A stretch of DNA of 64,000 bases from JAGGTJ01 sp964457545 (lineage in GTDB: Bacteria > Desulfobacterota > DSM-4660 > Desulfatiglandales > Desulfatiglandaceae): positions 150,497-214,496 of the forward strand of contig CAYWEN010000004.1 in the NCBI GenBank assembly GCA_964457545.1, read 5' to 3'. Shown piece by piece: positions 44,535 through 53,599 of this stretch (the first letter of the stretch is position 1; every line of letters starts with the position of its first letter). The position numbers and the translations under genes are program-made. The notes below the pieces were generated by a model. The model saw nothing but the letters and a program-made list of their open reading frames with translations, made no database searches and was not told the origin of the DNA.

Positions 44535-45563
44535 ATGACTATAAAAATTGGAATGTTGTCGCCTGTTGCATGGAGAACCCCTCCACGACACTATGGGCCA
44601 TGGGAAAGTGTTGTCTCTGTTCTGACAGAAGGATTGGTAAAGTATGGCCTTGATGTCACTCTGTTTGCTACTGCTGATTCACAGACCAAGGCAAGGCTTA
44701 AGGCGGTGTGTAAAAAGGGATACGAAGAAGATCCTTCTATTGACCCGAAGGTGTGGGAGAGTCTGCACATATCAGAGGTATTTGAACATGCAGATGAATT
44801 TGATATAATTCATAACAATTTTGATTTTCTTCCTTTGACATATTCCGGACTTGTGTCAACCCCTGTTGTTACTACCATACATGGTTTTTCTTCTCCCAAG
44901 ATATATCCGGTGTATCAAAAGTATAATGGTCGGGTTTTTTATGTATCTATAAGTATGGCAGATCGGCTGGATTTGTTGGATTATATAGCGAATGTGTACC
45001 ATGGGATTGATATCTCCAGGTTCACCTTCCAGCCTCATAGAGGTGAATACCTGCTGTTTTTTGGCAGGATACATAATGACAAGGGCACTAAGGAGGCTGT
45101 CAGAATTGCCCGTGCGAGCGGTATGAAGCTTGTTATAGCAGGGATCATACAGGACAGGCAGTATTATGAAAAAGAGGTTGAACCCTTTGTAGATGGGATA
45201 AATGTAATTTATGTGGGAAGTGTTGGGCCGGAAAAACGGGATAACCTTTTGGGTAATGCGTATGCACTGTTGCATCCCATAAACTTTAATGAACCTTTTG
45301 GACTGTCGGTTATTGAAGCAATGGCATGTGGTACTCCTGTAATAGCCTTTAAAAGAGGCAGCATGCCTGAACTAATAACTCGGGGAGTTAATGGTTTTTT
45401 AGTGAACGATGAGGATGAGGCAGTTGCGGCATTACACGATATTCCAAAGATTGACCGGTTTTTATGCAGAAAGGTGGTAGAGGAACGCTTTACTTCGGAC
45501 CGCATGGTTAGAGACTATATAGAGGTTTACAGGCGTATTGTCAATATGACACGGATATCATAA
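44535..45563 (+). CDS. Glycosyltransferase, GT4 family
   Basis: 342 residues, GT-B fold. The N-terminus RTPPRHYGPWE (14-24) is characteristic of a GT4 subgroup commonly found beside GH130 proteins. The C-terminal nucleotide-sugar motif is E253-x7-E261 (NEPFGLSVIEAMACGTPVI). It would transfer a sugar from a nucleotide-sugar donor; a mannosyl donor is a guess from the GH130 neighbours. No Shine-Dalgarno sequence precedes the ATG. First gene of a four-gene cassette on the same strand. Confidence 0.85.
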   Translation: MTIKIGMLSPVAWRTPPRHYGPWESVVSVLTEGLVKYGLDVTLFATADSQTKARLKAVCKKGYEEDPSIDPKVWESLHISEVFEHADEFDIIHNNFDFLPLTYSGLVSTPVVTTIHGFSSPKIYPVYQKYNGRVFYVSISMADRLDLLDYIANVYHGIDISRFTFQPHRGEYLLFFGRIHNDKGTKEAVRIARASGMKLVIAGIIQDRQYYEKEVEPFVDGINVIYVGSVGPEKRDNLLGNAYALLHPINFNEPFGLSVIEAMACGTPVIAFKRGSMPELITRGVNGFLVNDEDEAVAALHDIPKIDRFLCRKVVEERFTSDRMVRDYIEVYRRIVNMTRIS

Positions 45564-45679
45564 TGTTGTTATATATATACATACAGGAGAATAGGTGCTT
45601 ACAGTTCTTATGAACAGATAAAAGGCCCTGCTGTGTTAAAAAGATATGATTTGTGGATGATAGACAAGGTATGTATCAC

Positions 45680-46621
45680 ATGGATCCTGTTATAAAAAGA
45701 TATATCAAAAACCCTGTGCTAACGCCAGATGATGTTCCATATCCTGTTGCCACTGTCCATAATGCAGGTGTTGTTAAACATAATGGTATTTACATAATGC
45801 TTTTCAGATCACATTTGCATAATGGGCGTTCCATTATTGGTATGGCAAAAAGCAGGGATGGCTTTACCTTTAAAGTAGATCCAGTGCCTTTCCTGGTGCC
45901 TGCGCAACATGGAATTTTTGCAGAGTATGAAGAGTTTGGTATAGAAGACCTGCGTATTTGTGCTATGGAAGAGGATCCCCCTGACTATATCCTGACCTAC
46001 AGTGCATATTCACGTCATGGGGTCAGGATTGCCATTGCGCGTACAAGAGATTTTGAGGATGTAGAGCGTATTGCCTTTATTACTCAGGCAGATATGAGAA
46101 ATGTTGTTATATTTCCCGAGAAATTTAATGGCCGTTATGTTCGTTTTGATCGTCCTCATTCAGAAATATCTCCATGGTCAATATGGGTATCATACTCATC
46201 CGATTTGATACATTGGGGTGATTCAAAGGTTATCATAAAACCTTTGCAGTATCATTGGGATGAGATGAAGATAGGTCCTGGATCAACACCATTTAAAACT
46301 GCAAAGGGATGGATTAATATCTACCATGGTGTCTTCAATACTATGGCAGGTGCAATTTACCGGTTGGGAGTGGCCTTGCATGATTTAAGAGATCCTTCTG
46401 TTGTTATTGGTGTGTCTGATCACTGGATTTTGCAACCTGAGGATCCATGGGAACGTACAGGCTATGTTCCAAATGTGGTTTTTACCTGTGGATCTGTTCC
46501 GGAGGAGGACGGGACGGTTAAAATCTACTGGGGGGCTGCTGATACAGTTATGTGCGTGGGAACAGCGAGGATCGCTGATCTTGTGGATATGTGTCTGAAT
46601 AGATCAAGACAGGCTGTATAG
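45680..46621 (+). CDS. GH130-type beta-mannoside phosphorylase-like protein (short form)
   Basis: 313 residues from the ATG at 45680, with a five-bladed propeller-type sequence pattern. The GIEDLR motif at 87-92 contains the aspartate that serves as general acid in GH130 enzymes (D90), and FPEK...RPHSE follows. GH130 members split or build beta-mannosidic bonds with phosphate, and some hydrolyse. The 45680 start has AAGG ten bases upstream; a GTG at 45653 and an ATG at 45671 are also in frame. It sits between the GT4 gene and a longer GH130 homologue, suggesting one pathway. Confidence 0.8.
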   Translation: MDPVIKRYIKNPVLTPDDVPYPVATVHNAGVVKHNGIYIMLFRSHLHNGRSIIGMAKSRDGFTFKVDPVPFLVPAQHGIFAEYEEFGIEDLRICAMEEDPPDYILTYSAYSRHGVRIAIARTRDFEDVERIAFITQADMRNVVIFPEKFNGRYVRFDRPHSEISPWSIWVSYSSDLIHWGDSKVIIKPLQYHWDEMKIGPGSTPFKTAKGWINIYHGVFNTMAGAIYRLGVALHDLRDPSVVIGVSDHWILQPEDPWERTGYVPNVVFTCGSVPEEDGTVKIYWGAADTVMCVGTARIADLVDMCLNRSRQAV

Positions 46622-46703
46622 GGCAATATGTTTTTAATATGTCTTTAATTGGATATTTGTTCAAGGATATTGGCGTTTCCATTTTGCAACAAGGTTGAAG
46701 CAT

Positions 46704-48164
46704 ATGGAAAAAATAGAATTAAAAAGAAAGAAGGGGATATATATCAAGGATTCCGCACGTGTAATAACACGTTTGTACATGCCTGGTAATGCTGAACGCG
46801 TAAAAGGGCTTTTTGACCGCATTCTGAATATGTCCGAGGATGAAGTTTCTGCAGTTTTTGACTATGTTATTCAACATTTTTCAAACCGGCATAGAAATAT
46901 TCTGGATGTGTTTGAACGAAATTTTCTTAAGGTCAAATCCTTTATTTCCAGAGATATAAAAATAAGTGATCAGAAACGTGCCTTGATAGGGGCATATTTT
47001 ACAATGGAATATTCTATTGAATCAGCAGGTCTTTTTAATCCCTCTATTGTATTGCATCCGGATCAGGGTCATCTTTCCGAGGGTTCTGTCAGGTTTGTCA
47101 TGAGTTTTCGGGCAGTGGGAGAGGGCCATATATCATCGATAGAGTTTAGAAGCGGTAAGATTGACATGGCCAACAATATCTCTATTGATCCAGTAAGCAG
47201 GTTTGTAGATACACCTGAGCTTCAGTTAAATCCTGTTTATCTTAAATCTCTGTTTGAGTTAAAACTGCATGAATTGGGGGTTTGCAATGAGATAACGACC
47301 TATCTGTTTTCCAGGTTGCCAGAGGAATTTACCTATGAGCAGGCCAAGAAAGAGCTTCAGTCGCTTTTAGATAGTGATATGTTTTCACGTGACTTATTGG
47401 ATAAGACAGTTGAAACGTTTTTGTGGCTTGCAAGATCAAATTATGAAATCAGGTTTCGGTCTGATCGCAGGATATCTGAAAGGGTGATTTTTCCTGTATC
47501 AGAAAACGAGAGCATGGGGCTTGAAGATGCCAGATTTACCCGTTTTGTTAATGATGACGGGTTGGTTACCTATTATGCCACCTACACTGCATACAATGGC
47601 CGTGATATCTTGCCTCAGATGATCGAGACAAAGGATTTTGTTACCTTCAAAATCCTTACCTTAAACGGTAAGGCAGTGCAGAATAAGGGTATGGCTTTAT
47701 TTCCGAGACGTATCAACGGTAAATTTGCCATGGTTTCCAGACAGGACGGGGTCAACAACTATATCATGTTTTCAGATAATATACATTTCTGGCAGGAATG
47801 TAATGTCATACAACAGCCTTCTGAGCCTTGGGAATTTGTTCAGATAGGTAACTGTGGCCCCCCCCTGGAAACTGAAAAAGGGTGGTTGTTGCTTACACAC
47901 GGTGTGGGACCGATGAGGCAGTACTCTATAGGTGCTATACTGCTCGATTTGGATAATCCCGCAAAAGTAATTGGCCGATTGCCCTATCCTCTCCTTACCC
48001 CGAGGGAAGAAGAAAGAGATGGTTATGTGCCTAATGTGCTCTATTCATGTGGATCTATTATACATAATGGAGAGTTGATTATACCATATGGTATGTCTGA
48101 CGTAAAATCAGGTTTTGCCTCTGTGCCACTTGATGAATTACTATGTGCAATGCAAACGTCCTGA
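46704..48164 (+). CDS. GH130-type protein with N-terminal helical extension
   Basis: 486 residues from the ATG at 46704 (AAGG nine bases upstream). The C-terminal about 330 residues match the GH130 propeller, with GLEDARF at 272-278 carrying the expected catalytic aspartate D275. The N-terminal about 150 residues are an extra, mostly helical domain seen in a GH130 subfamily. Its sequence differs enough from the preceding GH130 protein that it is not a recent duplicate, so the two may act on different linkages or chain positions. Substrate unknown; a mannoside is likely. Confidence 0.78.
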   Translation: MEKIELKRKKGIYIKDSARVITRLYMPGNAERVKGLFDRILNMSEDEVSAVFDYVIQHFSNRHRNILDVFERNFLKVKSFISRDIKISDQKRALIGAYFTMEYSIESAGLFNPSIVLHPDQGHLSEGSVRFVMSFRAVGEGHISSIEFRSGKIDMANNISIDPVSRFVDTPELQLNPVYLKSLFELKLHELGVCNEITTYLFSRLPEEFTYEQAKKELQSLLDSDMFSRDLLDKTVETFLWLARSNYEIRFRSDRRISERVIFPVSENESMGLEDARFTRFVNDDGLVTYYATYTAYNGRDILPQMIETKDFVTFKILTLNGKAVQNKGMALFPRRINGKFAMVSRQDGVNNYIMFSDNIHFWQECNVIQQPSEPWEFVQIGNCGPPLETEKGWLLLTHGVGPMRQYSIGAILLDLDNPAKVIGRLPYPLLTPREEERDGYVPNVLYSCGSIIHNGELIIPYGMSDVKSGFASVPLDELLCAMQTS

Positions 48165-48187
48165 TATGAGAAAAGGAGTACCTGTTT

Positions 48188-50497
48188 ATGGCAAGCGATA
48201 TAAAAAGGTTTAACCTGTCAAGAATCGCTATAATTGGTAACCATTTGCCGCGCAAATGCGGAATAGCCACGTATACAACCAATCTTTGCAATGCGCTTGA
48301 AAAGGAACTTGAGTCCTCCGGGACAGATCTGTCTGTAGTGGCTATGAATGATAAACCAGAAGGCTATAATTATCCCCGACGGGTAAAATTTAATGTTAGG
48401 GTAAATGTGCAGACAGATTACTATTGGGCAGCAGACTTTCTCAATGCCAACCAGTACGATGTTATTCTGCTGCAGCATGAATTCGGGATATTTGGAGGGA
48501 CAGATGGGTCATACATTCTGCATATGCTAAAGGCTCTGCATATGCCAGTTGTTACCAATCTGCACACTGTCCTTATAAACCCTTCTCCTGGGCAGAAGTT
48601 TGTTATTCAGGAGATTGCCCGTTTGTCAGATCATCTTTTGGTGATGAGTCATAAGGCAATAGAAATCCTGATAGATATATACAGTATCCCTGAAAGCAAG
48701 ATTTCGTTTGTTCCTCATGGAATTCCTGATGTGCCTTTTGGAGAACCTGGTGAATACAATTATCGTCTTGGTATCAGGGATAAAGACATGATTCTTACCT
48801 TTGGTCTGTTGGGACCGGGTAAGGGAATAGAAACCATGATAAAGGCGATGCCTGCCATTGTTGAAAAACATCCTGAGGCAGTATATGTAATTTTGGGGGA
48901 AACCCATCCTCATGTAAAGGATATGTCAGGGGATGCCTATAGAAACAATTTGTATCAGCTGGCAAGGCAAATGGGTGTTAATGATAACATAGTCTTTTAT
49001 AATCAGTTTGTTTCAGATGATACCTTGATAGAGTGTCTTAGAAGCGCAAAGATATATACGTTGCCATACCCAAAAGAAGAACAGATTACTTCTGGAACCT
49101 TGGCTTATGCCCTTGGGGTAGGTGCTGCAATTGTTTCAACACCTTTCTGGCATGCCCAGGAGCTTTTGGCAAATGGCCGGGGTTGCCTTGTTCCGTTCAA
49201 TGATTCCAGGGCAATGGCCAATAGTATCATAGACCTTCTGGATAATGATCAGAAACGTGAAGATATGCGCAGGCGGGCCTATCAGTTCAGCAGGTCTATG
49301 GTGTATACAAAGGTGGCTCAGGAATATCTTTCTGTTATGACTGATGTTATAGAACTGCGCATGCAGGTGCCAAGAGATCTGGCCACAGCAGTTCAGGAGC
49401 ACAGGGTTTTATCTGAATTTCCGGAGATAAACTTTTTGCATTTGAAGGCTATAACAGATGATACGGGGATTATACAGCATTGTGTATATAATGTCCCCAA
49501 TGTTCTTCATGGGTACTGTACAGATGATAATGCCAGGGCGATTATTGCATTATGTACATATTATTCATTAAATAAAGATAAAACAATTTTGCCAATGCTG
49601 ACAAGATATCTTGCCTTTTTGAATTTTGCCTTTAATCCTGACAAGAAAAGGTTCAGAAATTTTCTTTCTTATGATAGACAATGGCTTGATGATGCTGGAA
49701 GTGAAGATTCGCATGCAAGGGCGGTCTGGGGCCTGGGTACTGCTGTCAGATATTCACCGAACAGGGGAATTCAGAATATGGCCATGAGGCTGTTTCATTT
49801 GGCTCTTCCTGCCTTGGAGGACTTGTCTTCTCCACGGGCATGGGCGTTTAGTGTTGTGGGACTTGATGCATATCTCAACAAATATGGAGGCGATTCTCAT
49901 GTCCGGGAACTGAGAACATTTCTCGCAGAAAAGCTGTTTGCGCTTTTTCAGAAAAACTCTACAGAAGATTGGCCCTGGTGTGAAGACGCAGTAACATATG
50001 CAAATGCCAAGTTACCACAGGCCTTAATCCTTGCAGGACAATGGATACCTAATGAAGAGATGTTCAGGGTTGGGACACGGGCACTCAGGTGGTTGCTTGA
50101 TCAACAGACATCTGAAAATGGATGTCTTTCAATAATTGGCAATGCAGGATGGTATAGCAGAGGGGGGAAAAAGGCAAAATTTGATCAACAACCTATAGAA
50201 GTGATGAATCTTATTGATGCATGTATTGATATATATATTGCAACAGCAGATACCGTCTGGTTTCAGGATGCCCAACGTTGTCTCGGGTGGTTTCTCGGGC
50301 AAAATGATTTGGGCATGCCTCTTTACGATTTTGAAACCGGAGGATGTTATGACGCCCTTCAGCCAAATGGGGTCAATGAAAATCAGGGAGCCGAATCTAC
50401 ACTTAGTTGTCTTATTTCATTAATTAAGATGTACAAAATAATGGGAATGCACAACCTTGTTGCAGACAACAAATTGCTTTTTGGTATGATGAACTGA
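48188..50497 (+). CDS. GT4 glycosyltransferase fused to an alpha/alpha-toroid domain
   Basis: 769 residues. Residues about 1-400 are a GT4 glycosyltransferase (GNHLPRKCGIATYTTNL at the start; GLLGPGKGIETMI donor-domain loop). Residues about 410-769 are helix-rich with repeated Trp/Asp/His-containing segments (DDNARAI, SEDSHARAVWGLG, WPWCEDAVTYANAK), typical of six-hairpin toroid glycosidase-like domains. The fusion suggests a transferase coupled to glycan trimming or binding. AAAAGGAG precedes the ATG. It ends the cassette and is followed by a terminator-like hairpin. Confidence 0.78.
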   Translation: MASDIKRFNLSRIAIIGNHLPRKCGIATYTTNLCNALEKELESSGTDLSVVAMNDKPEGYNYPRRVKFNVRVNVQTDYYWAADFLNANQYDVILLQHEFGIFGGTDGSYILHMLKALHMPVVTNLHTVLINPSPGQKFVIQEIARLSDHLLVMSHKAIEILIDIYSIPESKISFVPHGIPDVPFGEPGEYNYRLGIRDKDMILTFGLLGPGKGIETMIKAMPAIVEKHPEAVYVILGETHPHVKDMSGDAYRNNLYQLARQMGVNDNIVFYNQFVSDDTLIECLRSAKIYTLPYPKEEQITSGTLAYALGVGAAIVSTPFWHAQELLANGRGCLVPFNDSRAMANSIIDLLDNDQKREDMRRRAYQFSRSMVYTKVAQEYLSVMTDVIELRMQVPRDLATAVQEHRVLSEFPEINFLHLKAITDDTGIIQHCVYNVPNVLHGYCTDDNARAIIALCTYYSLNKDKTILPMLTRYLAFLNFAFNPDKKRFRNFLSYDRQWLDDAGSEDSHARAVWGLGTAVRYSPNRGIQNMAMRLFHLALPALEDLSSPRAWAFSVVGLDAYLNKYGGDSHVRELRTFLAEKLFALFQKNSTEDWPWCEDAVTYANAKLPQALILAGQWIPNEEMFRVGTRALRWLLDQQTSENGCLSIIGNAGWYSRGGKKAKFDQQPIEVMNLIDACIDIYIATADTVWFQDAQRCLGWFLGQNDLGMPLYDFETGGCYDALQPNGVNENQGAESTLSCLISLIKMYKIMGMHNLVADNKLLFGMMN

Positions 50498-50547
50498 TAT
50501 ATGAACCCGGCTTTCATCTAAAAAATATGATATGCAAAAACCTGGTT

Positions 50548-50606
50548 AACCCGGGACACAATGTAATCAGATTATGTTTTTATTCCTTTTGTTTCCCGGG
50601 TTTTTT
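50548..50606. terminator. Terminator-like hairpin between convergent GT4 and apbE genes
   Basis: AACCCGGGA (50548-50556) and TCCCGGGTT (50594-50602) are perfect nine-base inverted repeats, followed by T6 on the plus strand. The 37-base loop is long. The position between converging operons supports the call. Confidence 0.45.
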
Positions 50607-50624
50607 GTGGACTGTGTTTTATTC

Positions 50625-51662
50625 CTATCCCATCCATCCTGATGAGCGTTTTACAGTTCCATTCCGTTCAATTATAAAACATTCACAGTCAGGCTGGCTG
50701 TTTATGAAATTTATACCTTTTTGTGGATCTAAAACGAAAACAGTGGTGGATAGGGCATCAGCCTTTTGTACTGTCGGTGCCATTATGGATACACTTACTG
50801 ACTGTTGGGGAGAAAGGCCTGTATGAGCGTTAACAATATGATGAAATAACTTTTGTTTGTCGTAATAAACCTCATAATTGCCTGAGGTAGCTACAGCACC
50901 GGTGTTCATATGAATAATATCAGGATATTTTCTTTGTTTATGAGGATCCTGAATTGCAATAGTCCATTTTTTCCCATTTGCTGCGGTCCCGCTGGTGCGT
51001 ATATCACCACCGGCATTAATCAAATGGTTTTTGATACCATGTTTTCTCAGTATATATGAAGCCTTATCTACAATATAACCTTTTGCAATTCCATCAAGGG
51101 TAATTCCCATATTACTATGCGTAAAGTAAAGAGAATTATTATTCAGTTTAAGATGATTGGCCCCAACACGTTTCAGAACATCAGTAATCTGATCAGGGTC
51201 AGGGTCATAACCCCTGTTCGAGCATTCCATGTATAGATCTATTATCGGTTTAACCGTGATATCAAATGCTCCCCTGGATCTGTGATATAATGCCTGAGCA
51301 TTAATAATAACCTCTTTTAGCTCCTTGGGTATCCCCCTGATTTTCCCCGTATGATTTAATTCGTAAACAGGAGATTCCTCCTTGAAACGGCTCAGTATGG
51401 AACTCAATCTGTTAATTTCTTCAAATGCCTGGCCAAATGCATCTTCTGCCTGGGTTCTGGATTTGTGTATTGCCGTAATACTTACAAAAGTTCCCATTGC
51501 AAGGCGCATTTCACTTATTTTGTATTCTTTCCGGCTGAACAAAAAAGCTTCAGCAGGTTTTACCGGCATTATTACAGGCGCCATTGTAGAGACACCTAAC
51601 AAACCTGAAAGCTTTAAGAAAGAACGTCTGTCTATCTTCTTGTTTTCATTAATATTGTTCAT
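50625..51662 (-). CDS. apbE: FAD:protein FMN transferase ApbE
   Basis: 345 residues. The N-terminus carries a twin-arginine-like signal (RRSFLKLSGLLGVS), so the enzyme is exported. It attaches FMN through a phosphoester bond to threonine in RnfG and RnfD, both encoded upstream. The core motifs ITLDGIAKGYIVD and INAGGDIR are present. The start at 51662 is chosen because AAGGAA lies nine to ten bases upstream; a longer start at 51713 would overlap rnfB and spoil the signal. Last gene of the rnf operon, 22 bases after rnfB. Confidence 0.92.
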   Translation of the reverse strand: MNNINENKKIDRRSFLKLSGLLGVSTMAPVIMPVKPAEAFLFSRKEYKISEMRLAMGTFVSITAIHKSRTQAEDAFGQAFEEINRLSSILSRFKEESPVYELNHTGKIRGIPKELKEVIINAQALYHRSRGAFDITVKPIIDLYMECSNRGYDPDPDQITDVLKRVGANHLKLNNNSLYFTHSNMGITLDGIAKGYIVDKASYILRKHGIKNHLINAGGDIRTSGTAANGKKWTIAIQDPHKQRKYPDIIHMNTGAVATSGNYEVYYDKQKLFHHIVNAHTGLSPQQSVSVSIMAPTVQKADALSTTVFVLDPQKGINFINSQPDCECFIIERNGTVKRSSGWMG

Positions 51663-51684
51663 TGAATAATTCCTTATAAAAAGA

Positions 51685-52563
51685 TTAAGCATTTGCCATT
51701 TTTTGTTTGTCATTTACATTGGCGGATTTTTTTGCATCTGCATCATATATTCTAAGTATGTGTCTTGGACACTTCTCAACGCAGATCTCCTTGCATTCCG
51801 CACCATACTCACTACATGCCTTATGATCTATCCGTATTTGACTGTCTTCATATGTAATGGCTTTTGCAGGACAGACTTTTACACACATCTTGCATGAAAT
51901 ACAGCCTACCTTGCAGACTTCCTTAACTTCCTTTCCCTGATCTTTACTTGAACAGGGCAACCAGACTCGAGCCTTTCTGGTTTGAATTTCTATGACGTTC
52001 TTGGGACATGTCTTTGCACAGGTTCCGCATCCAACACAGATATCCGGGTCTATGACCGGAAAACCTTCTTTTATTTGAATTGCATTAAAAGCACATACTT
52101 TTGCGCAGTCTCCCAAACCTATACATGAATATTGACAGGCAGATGGCCCACCGTTTGCGAGATTGGCAGCAGCGCATGTCTGATATCCAATATATTGATA
52201 TTTTTGGGGTACCTGTCCCTCTATTTTTGAACAGCGTACTACAGCAAGTACGTCTTCAACTTCAGCCATCTTTTTACCTGTAATTTCGGCAACCTTTTTT
52301 CCAACAGCCTCCCTTCCGGGCACGCATAGATTGGGTGGTATTTCCGGATCTTCTGCAACGGCCATTGCGTATCCTTCACATCCGCCGTATCCACAGCCAC
52401 CACAGTTTGCTCCGGGAAGCACTTCCATTACCTCTTCTACAAGAGGGTTGGTCTCTACAGCAAATTTGTGTGCGGCAAGTGCCAAACCTATACCAAAGAA
52501 CAGGCCTATACAACCAAGAAGGGCAATGCCTCCAATCGCCATTTTTACTAATGTAGGATCCAT
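51685..52563 (-). CDS. rnfB: Rnf complex subunit B (iron-sulfur)
   Basis: 292 residues: one N-terminal membrane helix (8-31), an RnfB-type [4Fe-4S] domain (C54, C57, C62, C80) and a C-terminal series of ferredoxin-like motifs (starting near C143, C176, C221 and C250). It takes electrons from ferredoxin into the Rnf complex. The many clusters match the long RnfB found in anaerobes rather than the short E. coli form. Next to rnfA and apbE. Confidence 0.94.
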   Translation of the reverse strand: MDPTLVKMAIGGIALLGCIGLFFGIGLALAAHKFAVETNPLVEEVMEVLPGANCGGCGYGGCEGYAMAVAEDPEIPPNLCVPGREAVGKKVAEITGKKMAEVEDVLAVVRCSKIEGQVPQKYQYIGYQTCAAANLANGGPSACQYSCIGLGDCAKVCAFNAIQIKEGFPVIDPDICVGCGTCAKTCPKNVIEIQTRKARVWLPCSSKDQGKEVKEVCKVGCISCKMCVKVCPAKAITYEDSQIRIDHKACSEYGAECKEICVEKCPRHILRIYDADAKKSANVNDKQKMANA

Positions 52564-52643
52564 AGTTGTTTGATGTCTCCTGTTACAACATTATGTTAAG
52601 ATTGTTAAAATTTGTTAAATCGAAATAATTTTTTGCAAAACCG

Positions 52644-53585
52644 TTAAAATATCTTTAATCCTGAAAACCCGAGAAAGGCAAGGGCAAATTGTCCAGCAAT
52701 GATAAAGGCAATTGGCAGGCCTTTAAATGTGGGAGGTATTCCTGCCAGTTCCATACGTTCTCTTACTGAACCCATAAGATAGAGGGCAAGCAGAAAACCA
52801 AGACCAGCACCAAGACTCAGCATGAATGTTTCCCAATAGTTATATCCCTCTGTTGCCATGATCAAAGGAACTGCCAATATTACACAGTTGGCAATAACAA
52901 GTACCAGATAAACACCGAACTCTTTAAAAAGAACAGGATTTATTTTTCGTAAAATGGTATCTACTGCCTGCACAGTAAGAGAAACCAGGCCGATAAATAC
53001 TATTATCTGCAGATAGTCAAGGTCATATGGTTTCAAGATGTATTGATTCAGGATCCAGCTTATGGAAGTGGCAAAAAGAATACAGATTGTAAAAACTACC
53101 CCCATACCCTTTGCTGTTGCCTTTTTTTTCGATGTGCCAAAGAAGACACAAAGGCCGAGGTATTTGGTAAAGACAAAATTATGAATTAATAATGCTCCCA
53201 GCATAATGGAAAGGAGAAAACCGATGTAGGGTTTACTTACAGAAAAGACTGTTTTTTCTGCACCACCTATTTTAAAAAGTGTAACCCTGTATTTTTTTGC
53301 TGTATTGAGCGGTTCCGCAAAACTGAGAATGACCTTTTTGTTGTCTGCTGACAGCTTGACGGATGAAACAGGCACACGGATATCCGGATCCTGTTCCTCT
53401 ACCACATAATAATGTTCTATAGAAGATGCTTTGGCAGGATCTATGCTTTTGGAGAAATGAATTACAATTTCATTCTGACCTGCAAAACTGGTATCAGTAA
53501 TCAGCCCTTTTGCCTCTGAGGGGACACTAAAGGCAGACAGACACAGGGTTATAATAAAAACAAAACAATATCTTATCAGTTTCAT
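52644..53585 (-). CDS. rnfA: Rnf complex subunit A with N-terminal secreted Ig-like domain
   Basis: 313 residues, whereas RnfA is normally about 190. Residues 1-26 look like a signal peptide; 27-117 form a beta-rich, Ig-like (bacterial SbsA/Big-like) domain; 118-313 is a complete RnfA, including the two cysteines expected to bind the membrane [2Fe-2S] cluster (C146 in LGLC and C234 in ANC). RnfA is one of the membrane subunits of the ion-pumping complex. The extra domain would sit outside the plasma membrane. No frame break is seen: the fusion is a single open frame. Confidence 0.9.
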   Translation of the reverse strand: MKLIRYCFVFIITLCLSAFSVPSEAKGLITDTSFAGQNEIVIHFSKSIDPAKASSIEHYYVVEEQDPDIRVPVSSVKLSADNKKVILSFAEPLNTAKKYRVTLFKIGGAEKTVFSVSKPYIGFLLSIMLGALLIHNFVFTKYLGLCVFFGTSKKKATAKGMGVVFTICILFATSISWILNQYILKPYDLDYLQIIVFIGLVSLTVQAVDTILRKINPVLFKEFGVYLVLVIANCVILAVPLIMATEGYNYWETFMLSLGAGLGFLLALYLMGSVRERMELAGIPPTFKGLPIAFIIAGQFALAFLGFSGLKIF

Positions 53586-53599
53586 ATCTTGTTATCCTC

